Assembly: GCA_947624325.1 (NCBI GenBank)
Contig: CANQJT010000004.1
Coordinates: 62,001-126,000, forward strand
Source: Candidatus Gastranaerophilales bacterium
GTDB lineage: Bacteria; Cyanobacteriota; Vampirovibrionia; Gastranaerophilales; Gastranaerophilaceae
Direction: 5' to 3'
DNA: 64,000 nucleotides
The position numbers were made by a program, and so were the translations under genes. Shown here piece by piece: positions 43,766 to 51,642 of this stretch (positions within the stretch are counted from its first letter, which is position 1; every line of letters begins with the position of its first letter). Below the pieces are notes generated by a model. That model did no database searches. It worked only from the letters and a program-made list of their open reading frames with translations, and was not told the origin of the DNA.

Positions 43766-44794
43766 TTAATGTATTAAATAATTAAATAGTTCATTAGCTA
43801 AAACGGAATATATTACTATTGCAATTATATATGGAACTGTAAATATATTAAATATTACTTTTATTGTCTTTATTTTCTTTTCATTGATATTACAATATTT
43901 AATTATTAAATTTATTATTATTGCTGATATGGCAGGTATTAAATAAGTCAAATCCATTAAAATTACTCTTATTGGAGAATATTTTGTTTTACTGAGTAAA
44001 AATGTTAGTATGGAACAGAAAATAGCAATAATTATATATATTAATATGTCGCCTTTTGATATTATATATTTATTTTGATTTTCAATTATTTCCGTTTTTT
44101 TATTTTTTATAAAACGAATAGAATTAATAATATATACAAACCATACAATATATATGAAATCTAATAAAATATTTTGTTTAGTATAATGCTGTATAAAAGA
44201 AAAAATTAATGAAGCAAGCAGACTTATAAATAAAATTATCCATAGAAAATTATAGAAATTACTTTTTTTGATGTTAGTGTTTAATGTTATATATGTTAGC
44301 AGATTAATAATTGGGTAATAAACAGCTGTAATATATATAAGTATAATTACATCGCCTAACCTTGCACAGCACAATGGAGAAGTACATTTATAACATTCTA
44401 CATACAGACTATCGGTATTATATAAAACATTTCCATACAATATAATTAAAATAAAATATGAAATATTTACCCAACAATAAGCAAAGAATTTATTATTAAA
44501 TAGTTTTAGAACTTTAAATTTTTTAAATTCCGTAATCTTAAATATCAGTGTAAATATTAAAGCGGTAAGTCCAAAACCCCAAAGCTGAAAGATAGAATTA
44601 TAAAAATAATATGATTTATTAAAATACATATTAAATGAATAATGACGTTGTCCTTCATCATAAAGTTCCTCCACCAATTCTCTGTTTAGATAAATATCAG
44701 GGCAATGAAATTGACATCCGATTAATAATATCAAACTTAGCAATATTATAATTAATGAAAATAATTTTATTGGATTTGTTATTATAGACCGCAT
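43766..44794 (-). CDS. Polytopic membrane protein of unknown function
   Basis: A 342-residue protein with eight or nine transmembrane helices. After the first helix there is an extracytoplasmic loop of about 40 residues starting C-Q-F-H-C-P-D; a second loop near residue 135 has a Cys cluster (C-Y-K-C ... C-C), suggesting disulphides or metal binding. AGAGGTAAAA precedes the ATG. No family recognised. It shares the very low-GC codon style of the other surface genes here. Confidence 0.65.
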   Translation of the reverse strand: MRSIITNPIKLFSLIIILLSLILLIGCQFHCPDIYLNRELVEELYDEGQRHYSFNMYFNKSYYFYNSIFQLWGFGLTALIFTLIFKITEFKKFKVLKLFNNKFFAYCWVNISYFILIILYGNVLYNTDSLYVECYKCTSPLCCARLGDVIILIYITAVYYPIINLLTYITLNTNIKKSNFYNFLWIILFISLLASLIFSFIQHYTKQNILLDFIYIVWFVYIINSIRFIKNKKTEIIENQNKYIISKGDILIYIIIAIFCSILTFLLSKTKYSPIRVILMDLTYLIPAISAIIINLIIKYCNINEKKIKTIKVIFNIFTVPYIIAIVIYSVLANELFNYLIH

Positions 44795-44868
44795 TTTTAC
44801 CTCTATATATTTTTTATGCTTTTTTCACCTCCGCACCTGGTATTATAACACGATAAGCATATTGTATT

Positions 44869-44941
44869 TAATCTAGTGTCACACACCTCTTAGCTTTGTA
44901 ACAGCACTTCGTGGCTTATCGTAAAATTTGTTCGGACAAAC
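44869..44941 (+). repeat. Dispersed intergenic repeat, copy C
   Basis: Starts AATCTAGTGTC like copies A and B, then jumps to the 3' block GGCTTATCGTAAAATTTG then TTCGGACAAA, matching the end of copy A with few differences. The interior is deleted. It lies between a membrane protein gene and the end of rnhB. Confidence 0.75.
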
Positions 44942-44947
44942 TTAAAA

Positions 44948-45598
44948 TTAAAGAAGTGATAATTGCTGAGCTGTTTCAAAGTGTTTTTCAAAAAATTTTT
45001 TGCGGTGGTATTTACACAGCCCGTATTTATCAACCGCATCCAGATGAGCTTTTGTCATATAGCCTTTATTTTGAGCCCAGCCGTATTGCGGAAACTCTTT
45101 ATCAAGTTCATTCATGTATCTGTCACGGGTTACTTTTGCCAAAATGCTTGCGGCAGCTATAGATGCCGATTTACTGTCGCCTTTTACTATTGTTTCCTGC
45201 GGAAAACTATAATTTCTTATTAATTTATTCCCGTCTGCCAAAGTCAAAACTTTATCACTTTTAAGCCTTGATATGACATCATTGCAGGCTTTATTCATCT
45301 GCATTAATGATACTGCCAAAATATTATACTTTTCTATTTCTTCAACACTGCCCTGATGTATTGAATATATACTGTTTGCGGTTATAATATCAAAAAGTTC
45401 TTCTCTTGTTTTTTCGCTTAATTGTTTTGAATCGTTTATTTTATTAAGTGATTTTATTAGTGACTTATCAAAAGAAGTAAAACAAACGGCAGCAGCAAAA
45501 ACACTGCCTGCCCCGGGGCCTCTGCCGGCCTCATCGGTACCAATTATATAATCATAATCTTTTAACTTTTTTTTATCAAATTCAAATAACTTATTCAT
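44948..45598 (-). CDS. rnhB: Ribonuclease HII
   Basis: Removes RNA from RNA-DNA hybrids and misincorporated ribonucleotides. The N-terminal D-E-A-G-R-G (catalytic Asp-Glu) is at residues 20-25, with the later acidic residues in T-L-A-D-G-N and the S-x-x-A-x-x-S-I-x-A-K-x-x-R-D block (S-K-S-A-S-I-A-A-A-S-I-L-A-K-V-T-R-D). The length of 216 residues is normal. It overlaps rbgA by eight bases, the common rbgA-rnhB pairing. Confidence 0.95.
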   Translation of the reverse strand: MNKLFEFDKKKLKDYDYIIGTDEAGRGPGAGSVFAAAVCFTSFDKSLIKSLNKINDSKQLSEKTREELFDIITANSIYSIHQGSVEEIEKYNILAVSLMQMNKACNDVISRLKSDKVLTLADGNKLIRNYSFPQETIVKGDSKSASIAAASILAKVTRDRYMNELDKEFPQYGWAQNKGYMTKAHLDAVDKYGLCKYHRKKFFEKHFETAQQLSLL

Positions 45599-46430
45599 AT
45601 TTATCCAAGGTTAATTTGCCCATTCTGCCCGAACGGAAATCATTTAATATATTTTGCGCACACCGTTTTGTATCCGCTTTCGCACCTGATACTATCCAAT
45701 TACGTTTTAATGCTATATTTTCAAGATTTATATCCTCATCATCGATTTTATAATATTCTTTTAATAAATTCGGATAATTATTATTCATTATTTCAATAAA
45801 CTTTTGAGCAATAAACTCAACATCATAAGCATTCTCGCCGATTGAATCAACAAAAGCAAGTTTGCAGGCATTTTCCTGATTTTCAAGTTTTAAAGGGATA
45901 ATCCCCGGAGTATCCAATAAATCTACTTTAGGATTAATTCTTACCCACTGTTGTTCTCTTGTAACACCTGCTTTTGCGCCTGTTTTAGCTTTTGTCTTTT
46001 TTATCAGTTTATTTATAATGCTCGATTTTCCTACATTTGGCATGCCAACAACCATAACTCTTACCGCTCTTGGGAGCAGTCCTTTTTTTACAAGAGCTAT
46101 AATCTTAGCCTGTCCGAGTTCCGTTATTTTATTTAAAATCTTTGATAAGTCTCTATTATCTGAAGAACTTGTTGTAATTACCGCACATCTTGATTGTTCT
46201 TTTATTGCTTTTTGCCAGATTTTAGTCTGCTCAATATCCGCCAAGTCGGATTTATTCATAAGAATTAATCTGGGCTTATCTTTTAAAAGTTTTTCAATAT
46301 CAGGATAAGAACTGCTGACAGGGATTCTTGCATCAATGACCTCAATAACAACATCTACAATGCCAATCTGCTCTTTTAATTTTTTTTCCGCTTTGGCAAT
46401 ATGCCCCGGGTACCATTGAATATAATCCAT
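45591..46430 (-). CDS. rbgA: Ribosome biogenesis GTPase RbgA (YlqF)
   Basis: Circularly permuted GTPase acting in late 50S assembly. G4 N-K-S-D comes first (near residue 58), then G1 G-M-P-N-V-G-K-S near 128 and G3 D-T-P-G near 172. This order is diagnostic. The N-terminal W-Y-P-G-H-I-A-K-A matches YlqF. The length of 279 residues is normal. It lies downstream of rplS beyond a terminator, the frequent rplS-rbgA-rnhB arrangement. Confidence 0.94.
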   Translation of the reverse strand: MDYIQWYPGHIAKAEKKLKEQIGIVDVVIEVIDARIPVSSSYPDIEKLLKDKPRLILMNKSDLADIEQTKIWQKAIKEQSRCAVITTSSSDNRDLSKILNKITELGQAKIIALVKKGLLPRAVRVMVVGMPNVGKSSIINKLIKKTKAKTGAKAGVTREQQWVRINPKVDLLDTPGIIPLKLENQENACKLAFVDSIGENAYDVEFIAQKFIEIMNNNYPNLLKEYYKIDDEDINLENIALKRNWIVSGAKADTKRCAQNILNDFRSGRMGKLTLDKYE

Positions 46431-46449
46431 TTAAACCTCTTTTATATAT

Positions 46450-46480
46450 AAAAAGCCATACTCAAGGGGTATGGCTTTTT
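46450..46480 (-). terminator. Terminator between rplS and rbgA
   Basis: A 12-base-pair stem, AAAAAGCCATAC with GTATGGCTTTTT, closes on a seven-base loop. On the minus strand the U-tract follows the rplS stop by about 20 bases. Confidence 0.8.
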
Positions 46481-46498
46481 TAAAACTGTATTAATTAA

Positions 46499-46852
46499 CT
46501 ATTTTTTGTCAATTTTTTCTCTGATACGAGTAGCTTTACCTGAACGTTCTCTCAAGTAATATAATTTAGCACGTTTAACATCACCGCGTCTTACGACTGT
46601 GATTTTTTCAACACGAGGTGAGTAAACAGGGAATACCCTTTCTACACCTACACCTTGGAAAATCTTTCTTACTGTGATTGTTTTACCTACTCCGCTTCCT
46701 CTTTTCTTAAGAATTGTGCCTTCAAAAGCCTGTGTTCTTTCCTTGTTTCCTTCAACAATTCTTACAAAAACCTTTACGGTATCACCCGGAGTAAGTTCCG
46801 GAAGTTCTTTATTTAAATATTCTTTGCCTAAATTTTCAACTATAGGGTTCAT
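46499..46852 (-). CDS. rplS: 50S ribosomal protein L19
   Basis: Located at the 30S-50S interface. The 117-residue chain shows the full L19 pattern: [11 protein letters not shown] near residue 18, [10 protein letters not shown], then F-P-V-Y-S-P and A-K-L-Y-Y-L-R near the end. AAAGGAATG precedes the ATG. It is followed by a terminator; codon use is more GC-balanced than that of the surface genes, as expected for high expression. Confidence 0.97.
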   Translation of the reverse strand: MNPIVENLGKEYLNKELPELTPGDTVKVFVRIVEGNKERTQAFEGTILKKRGSGVGKTITVRKIFQGVGVERVFPVYSPRVEKITVVRRGDVKRAKLYYLRERSGKATRIREKIDKK

Positions 46853-47047
46853 AATTACATTCCTTTACTAATAATATCTTTATTTAATCATATTTAAAAC
46901 ATATTTTTTCTTCAAGTGTTTTTTAGGATTTTAAATAAAATATTGCAAAAATTGTTAACAAATATTAAAAAAACCGGACTTTTTTCTAAAGTTTTTTAAT
47001 AGTTTTGCCGATTAGAAGATTATAAGTAATTTGAGAAAAGGCAAAAA

Positions 47048-47575
47048 ATGGGATTAAATGTCGGGTTCGTAAATTCAGCTAACTATCAAAAACCTGTAAT
47101 AGATGTTCAGGCTTTAGCTAAAGTTACGGAAAAAATCTTAAATCCGAATAATGAAAAAACCGTTGATGTATCTAAGTTAGATTTATCAAAATTTAACAGA
47201 GCTTCACTCGGCACTGACTTTTATGCACAAAGAACTAACGGAGAATTAGCATTAAAAGCATCTAAGGCAGCTGTTGATTTTGGTATTAATTTTTCTCAAG
47301 CATTCAGTGCAAATGTTCAATATTTAAATTCTCAAGCAGCACAAAGTTTATTTACTTCAAAAGAAAATTTAGGAAAAGTTGCAGTCGCTGTGGATGATGT
47401 AAATCAAGTAATTGACCGTGAGGTTGTTACTCAATCATCTCAAGTTACCGAAACATATAATCTTGATAAAGATAAAAAAGGTTCTAATCCGTTTTCTTTT
47501 TATATGCCGACAGAAAACAAAGAATCTAAAGATAAAGAAGAACCTATGACAAGTTCAGTAAATATTTTTGCCTAA
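47048..47575 (+). CDS. Uncharacterised small protein (175 aa), lineage-type
   Basis: A soluble protein rich in Asn, Ala, Ser and Val with a helical middle (residues 60-130) and a polar, Lys/Glu-rich tail. There is no signal peptide. The start M-G-L-N-V-G-F-V-N-S-A-N resembles the Asn-rich leaders of other unknown proteins here. A strong AAAGG precedes the ATG. It stands alone, ended by a clear terminator, so it is likely its own transcription unit. No family recognised. Confidence 0.7.
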   Translation: MGLNVGFVNSANYQKPVIDVQALAKVTEKILNPNNEKTVDVSKLDLSKFNRASLGTDFYAQRTNGELALKASKAAVDFGINFSQAFSANVQYLNSQAAQSLFTSKENLGKVAVAVDDVNQVIDREVVTQSSQVTETYNLDKDKKGSNPFSFYMPTENKESKDKEEPMTSSVNIFA

Positions 47576-47599
47576 TACATTGTTACTTGTTTTTTTCCG

Positions 47600-47625
47600 A
47601 GACGAAGCACATTCGTCTTTTTTTT
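47600..47625 (+). terminator. Terminator after the 47048 gene
   Basis: AGACGAA and TTCGTCT form a seven-base-pair stem around a five-base loop, followed by eight T, 25 bases after the stop codon. Confidence 0.85.
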
Positions 47626-47789
47626 GCGAAATTCCGTACGGACAAAGTCCGGTTAGCTACAAAGCGAAACACCGCAGCGAAGCGAGGATGATTGAGCCTG
47701 TATGCGTAGCTGAAGGCAGAAACGACGACAGGCAAAGCCGAAGGAGTGACAAGTTCAAGCGAAAGGAATTTCAAGAAACGAAATTCCGT

Positions 47790-47839
47790 ACACAATTTCG
47801 CCATTTGGTTTTTCCTTCCTCTCTGCCCTGTCGTTCGCC
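47790..47839 (+). repeat. 50-base direct repeat, unit 1
   Basis: Begins ACACAATTTCGCCATTTGG and ends CCCTGTCGTTCGCC; identical to the unit at 47882-47931, with 42 bases between. Confidence 0.9.
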
Positions 47840-47881
47840 TTAATTGAATTTTCGGAAGGGTTCGTTCGTTTTACTCTCTAC

Positions 47882-47931
47882 ACACAATTTCGCCATTTGG
47901 TTTTTCCTTCCTCTCTGCCCTGTCGTTCGCC
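47882..47931 (+). repeat. 50-base direct repeat, unit 2
   Basis: Exact copy of 47790-47839, offset 92 bases. Confidence 0.9.
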
Positions 47932-48000
47932 ACACCTCGTGTCGGCTCCCTTTGGGCATTCACTACTTCGGGTTCGCTTTGCTCACCCTACGGAAAAACC

Positions 48001-48028
48001 AAAAAAAAGACCGAAAATTCATTCGGTC
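48001..48028 (-). terminator. Minus-strand terminator at the island edge
   Basis: GACCGAA and TTCGGTC form a seven-base-pair stem with a six-base loop; on the minus strand eight U follow. It could stop read-through from the pgpH-ybeY-dgkA operon. Confidence 0.65.
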
Positions 48029-48334
48029 AAACAGTTTACGAGTGAGAGTGGAATATGTATAGCTTTATAATAATTGTTTAAATATGTATTCGTATATTAT
48101 CCGCCTGTTTAATTATTAGTCCTATTACTTTTTAACCCTTAAAGCTAATATTCTGTTTTATTAAGAAATATTACAAAAATATATATTTATTATTTAAAGT
48201 TTAGCAATTTTTTATATAAAAAATACTTTATATACATGTAAGAACTAAATATAAGCAAACACAAATACACAAGGATATTGAGAGAAGAGCAAAACAACTA
48301 ACGCATTAACAGGAAAATGGTAATAAACTTGACT

Positions 48335-48348
48335 TAGTACGCGTACTA
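48335..48348. promoter_or_regulatory. Perfect 14-base palindrome overlapping a TATAAT
   Basis: TAGTACGCGTACTA is perfectly palindromic. Its last two bases start a TATAAT, and a TTGACT lies just before it (spacing of 12, too short for a standard promoter). The layout fits an operator site for a dimeric regulator. Confidence 0.45.
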
Positions 48349-48352
48349 TAAT

Positions 48353-48474
48353 TTATTTACCTTTCAATCAAAAAAATTTTATATAAACACGAGAGACATG
48401 AAACACGATGGATAGTAAAACGACTTTTCTTTTACATTCCGAATTGTTTGGGGCATTATATGTCCCTTTTTTTT
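48353..48474 (+). ncRNA. Candidate small RNA
   Basis: The 470 bases between the island and dgkA hold no convincing gene. Within them, an AT-rich segment of about 120 bases starts after the palindrome/TATAAT and ends in a strong terminator (48450-48474), which suggests an independent short transcript. No known RNA family recognised. Confidence 0.3.
48450..48474 (+). terminator. Strong plus-strand terminator with no gene before it
   Basis: GGGGCAT and ATGTCCC pair (one G-U) around a three-base loop and are followed by eight T. Confidence 0.8.
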
Positions 48475-48534
48475 GCGTAATTTTCCAACACCTTCCGATT
48501 TGCTTAGTATAATATTAGCTATCAATTTTCACAT

Positions 48535-48912
48535 TTAATCAATATAATTTATTATATTTTTTGTAAAAATTACAACACCAACAACTATACTTACTATCGC
48601 CGATAACAATACCATTCCTGCGGATATATCCTTTGCCATCTCAACAAGTTTTGAATAATTATTTTTATATACGGCATCCAATGTAAATTCAATTACGGAA
48701 TTAATAAGCTCGCATATTAAAACTATTGCTGTCATTACTATTACAATACATATATCTGTAATACTAAATTTTAAAAAGATTGCACAAAATAAAACAAAAA
48801 TACCGAACAAAAATTCAATAACAAAATTTCTCTGCGAGCTTAAAGCTAATTTCAGCCCTCTTATCGCATGAGAAATACTTTCTGCCACATTTAAAGATTT
48901 AAACCTTGTCAT
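48535..48912 (-). CDS. dgkA: Diacylglycerol/undecaprenol kinase DgkA
   Basis: Small trimeric membrane kinase of 125 residues with three transmembrane helices. The N-terminal A-I-R-G-L-K, the central E-L-I-N-S-V-I-E-F-T-L-D (family E-x-x-N-T-A-I-E-x-x-x-D) and A-K-D-I-S-A-G are intact. In many non-enteric bacteria this form phosphorylates undecaprenol. Its start overlaps the ybeY stop by four bases, the common ybeY-dgkA pairing. Confidence 0.93.
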   Translation of the reverse strand: MTRFKSLNVAESISHAIRGLKLALSSQRNFVIEFLFGIFVLFCAIFLKFSITDICIVIVMTAIVLICELINSVIEFTLDAVYKNNYSKLVEMAKDISAGMVLLSAIVSIVVGVVIFTKNIINYID

Positions 48913-49409
48913 AAAACTACTGCCTTTGCTTTATTTTGATAGTTTACCATAAAATTGTATTCATCCTCTGATAAATGGTCAAAGCCCAACAGATGTAATA
49001 CTCCATGAGAAATTATATAGTATAATTCATCTTCAAATGTAACATTATTTTCATTCGCCTGTTCTTTTATCTTGTCCAATGAAATAATTATTTCACCAAG
49101 GTTTATTTCACCATCAAAGATAAATCTTTCATCTTCTGAAGAATCCGCAAATATGGCAAATGTTATTACATCAGTGGGGCTGTCTTTTTGTCTGTATTCC
49201 TTATTTATTCTGTGAATTTCACTGTTATTAGTCAGAACAATATCAAAACATATTGACTCGGCTTTATATTGATTTAAACAGGAATTTTCATAAACTTCTT
49301 TGCAAGAAATTAAAAACTCGGTTATTTTAACGGAGTTATTAAAAACTTTAACCTCATCAATATTAAATTCTTCGTAAGTATTTTCAACAAAGATATTAAT
49401 TTTGGTCAT
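48909..49409 (-). CDS. ybeY: Endoribonuclease YbeY
   Basis: Metal-dependent RNase for rRNA maturation and quality control. The zinc motif H-G-V-L-H-L-L-G-F-D-H (HGxLHLxGyDH) is near residue 136, and S-P-T-D-V-I-T-F-A near 75. The length of 166 residues is normal. The start overlaps pgpH by 14 bases; AGGATT precedes it. Confidence 0.96.
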   Translation of the reverse strand: MTKINIFVENTYEEFNIDEVKVFNNSVKITEFLISCKEVYENSCLNQYKAESICFDIVLTNNSEIHRINKEYRQKDSPTDVITFAIFADSSEDERFIFDGEINLGEIIISLDKIKEQANENNVTFEDELYYIISHGVLHLLGFDHLSEDEYNFMVNYQNKAKAVVL

Positions 49410-51513
49410 TTGAATCCTGTTTCATATCTGTTTTTTCTTTTAATTCTTCAATTGATTCCTGATACTTAATTCTTTTATGGAATACTGACCTTAATACCCT
49501 TGAAAGAGTTGAAGCAATAACTTTTATATCTTTTAAAGTCAAGGGGCTTTCGGATAATTGATTATCATCCAGTCTGTCTTTAATAATTTTATTTATAAGA
49601 GCATCAAGTTCTTCTTGTGAATGGTCTTTCAAAGTTCTTGAAGCCGATTCCACGGCATCTGCAATCATCAATATTGCAGTTTCTTTTGAATTCGGTTTCG
49701 GGCCTGTATATCTGAATTGCTCTTCTTTTACATTTTCCGCACCTTCCTGTGCTATTGCCTGATTATAAAAATAACTGGCAAGTGAATCACCGTGATGCTG
49801 TGTTATAAAATCCTGTAAAACTTCGGGGATATGATATTCTTTTGCAAGTGCAACACCGTCTTTTGTATGCGAGGTTATTACCATCTTACTTGAACGGGGG
49901 GTTAATTTATCATGCGGATTTTCTATTCCGCCATAAGTCTGATTTTCTACAAAGAATAACGGTCTTACTATTTTACCTACATCATGATATAAAGCCCCTA
50001 CTCTTGCTAAAATAGGATTAGCGCCTATTGCTTCAGCTGCAGATTCAGCCAGATTTGATACTCTTAAACTATGTTCAAAAGTACCGGGAGCAGCTTCATG
50101 TAATTTCTTTAATAACGGCTGATTATAATCACCATATTCAGCTAAACCGAACATGGTTATTACTTTAAATGTATTTTCCAATAACGGAATTACCCCGATA
50201 GCAAGTATCCCTGATAATATACCGTTTGCAATACCTGCTGATATATCCTGACGAAGTTTTTCAAATCCTAAATCATAAAATACACATAATATTATAACAG
50301 CCATGGCTATTGATGTATAACAGCCAACTCTTATTAAATCAAACCTTCTGGAATATTTTATTGTCGTCATGCCCGTTGTTGATATAATAACCGATAATAA
50401 AAATGCCGACATCGCAAGTGCTGAAAATTGAAGCGACAATGTTATTACCGTTAACAGAGTTACTGTTATAAAAAATGCTGTTCTCGGATTTAAGAATACC
50501 GATAATATCATTGTATAAAAAGGAAACGGCAGTATAAATACCGACCAGTTTGAAGGCAGAAGAACCGCCAATATTGCCATAAATAAAGATACAAATGCCA
50601 CCAAGGATAAATGTCTTAAATCTATAAATTTAGGTTCAAATGATTTTAAGCAGAAATATACCGAAAAAATACCTATACAAACAAGACACAATATTCCTGC
50701 TATACCTACATAATTTATTCTTAAGATATTATATCCGGCTTTACTTAAAGCTTCTTTTTTAACTTGTGTAACGGGTTCACCCACATTAATTATTGTATCG
50801 CCTTTATTAAATTTAACTTTTATCGGAGCTACCATATCCATTGCATTTTTCTTTGCAAGTTCGGTTGCTTTTTCATCTACAATCATATTTGGTACTATTA
50901 CCTGCTCCAATAAAACAGTTATTACTTTTATTTGATTATTAGGAGTATTTGGATCTACATTCCTTCTTATTATTTTTGATAACGTGTTCTCTTCAAAATC
51001 TTTTTCCGTTATACCCTCATTTAATACAGAGGTTAATGTTTTTTCGGATGCCGCAAATACTTTATTCATCAATTCTTCATTGGCATTTAAAAAATAAGAT
51101 ACTACAAAATCCTTTAATGAAGTATCTTGTACATCTATCATAACTTCAAGAATTTTTTGTTTATCTCTATAATCAGAAGTATTTGCCCTTATTTCTTTTA
51201 TCTTATTTACAATATCATTTAAGTTGTTTTTTATGTATAAATCATCAGCTGTCGAGTATATAACATTAACTTTTCTTGCAACTTCTCTTTTTCTGTTTTC
51301 TGTTTTTATACTGTCTATTACTTCTATATTCTTTGGTGCAGTTACCATTACTTTACTGGTATTATCATTTCCGACTATTGTTTGAAAGAAAAAATACTTT
51401 GATACTAATATCCCCGTAAAAATAATTGCAAAAAACACAACAAATATAAGATTAATATACTTCTTTGGAATTTTTATTGCAGAAAATTTATTTACAAAAT
51501 TAATTTTTATCAT
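49396..51513 (-). CDS. pgpH: 7TMR-HD family phosphodiesterase (PgpH/YqfF)
   Basis: Membrane receptor likely hydrolysing cyclic-di-AMP. An N-terminal helix (residues 18-40) leads to an extracytoplasmic domain of about 230 residues, then seven transmembrane helices (about 270-450), then an HD domain. The dyad appears in A-L-Y-H-D-V-G-K-I near residue 515, with H-T-K-D-G and I-T-Q-H-H-G-D downstream. The order pgpH-ybeY-dgkA is common. The 705-residue length fits the family. Confidence 0.93.
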   Translation of the reverse strand: MIKINFVNKFSAIKIPKKYINLIFVVFFAIIFTGILVSKYFFFQTIVGNDNTSKVMVTAPKNIEVIDSIKTENRKREVARKVNVIYSTADDLYIKNNLNDIVNKIKEIRANTSDYRDKQKILEVMIDVQDTSLKDFVVSYFLNANEELMNKVFAASEKTLTSVLNEGITEKDFEENTLSKIIRRNVDPNTPNNQIKVITVLLEQVIVPNMIVDEKATELAKKNAMDMVAPIKVKFNKGDTIINVGEPVTQVKKEALSKAGYNILRINYVGIAGILCLVCIGIFSVYFCLKSFEPKFIDLRHLSLVAFVSLFMAILAVLLPSNWSVFILPFPFYTMILSVFLNPRTAFFITVTLLTVITLSLQFSALAMSAFLLSVIISTTGMTTIKYSRRFDLIRVGCYTSIAMAVIILCVFYDLGFEKLRQDISAGIANGILSGILAIGVIPLLENTFKVITMFGLAEYGDYNQPLLKKLHEAAPGTFEHSLRVSNLAESAAEAIGANPILARVGALYHDVGKIVRPLFFVENQTYGGIENPHDKLTPRSSKMVITSHTKDGVALAKEYHIPEVLQDFITQHHGDSLASYFYNQAIAQEGAENVKEEQFRYTGPKPNSKETAILMIADAVESASRTLKDHSQEELDALINKIIKDRLDDNQLSESPLTLKDIKVIASTLSRVLRSVFHKRIKYQESIEELKEKTDMKQDSNDQN

Positions 51514-51642
51514 ATTTTAACCAATTTTATGTTACTTATAAATTTTACATCAATTATAAGATATTGCAAATTTGATTTACTGTTTGAACTTTTATATTAT
51601 AGATAATATAATAAATTTAATCATTATTTAATTTGTATAATT

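Larger units (their letters stand above)
47626..48060. repeat. GC-richer composite repeat island
   Basis: Non-coding stretch of about 435 bases, markedly richer in G+C than the genes around it. It holds an inverted match to the CGCATACAGGCTCA block of the dispersed family (near 47690-47715). Other repeated words include CGAAATTCCGTAC (twice), GAAGC/GCTTC and TTCG. It also holds two exact 50-base direct repeats and partly complementary arms around them. Frames crossing it have Arg/Ser-rich, non-gene-like translations. It is bounded by a plus-strand terminator on the left and a minus-strand terminator at its right end. Confidence 0.7.

Noticed and set aside
47790-47931. Direct repeats as a CRISPR array
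   Set aside because: Only two 50-base units with a 42-base gap, no further units and no cas genes.
47568-48062. Plus-strand frames of 91 and 72 residues and a minus-strand frame of 73 residues in the island
   Set aside because: They cross a terminator and repeated words, have Arg/Ser-rich translations unlike local genes, and lack ribosome sites.
48409-48513. 34-residue frame after the palindrome
   Set aside because: The strong terminator falls inside it, and there is no ribosome site; a small RNA is a better reading.
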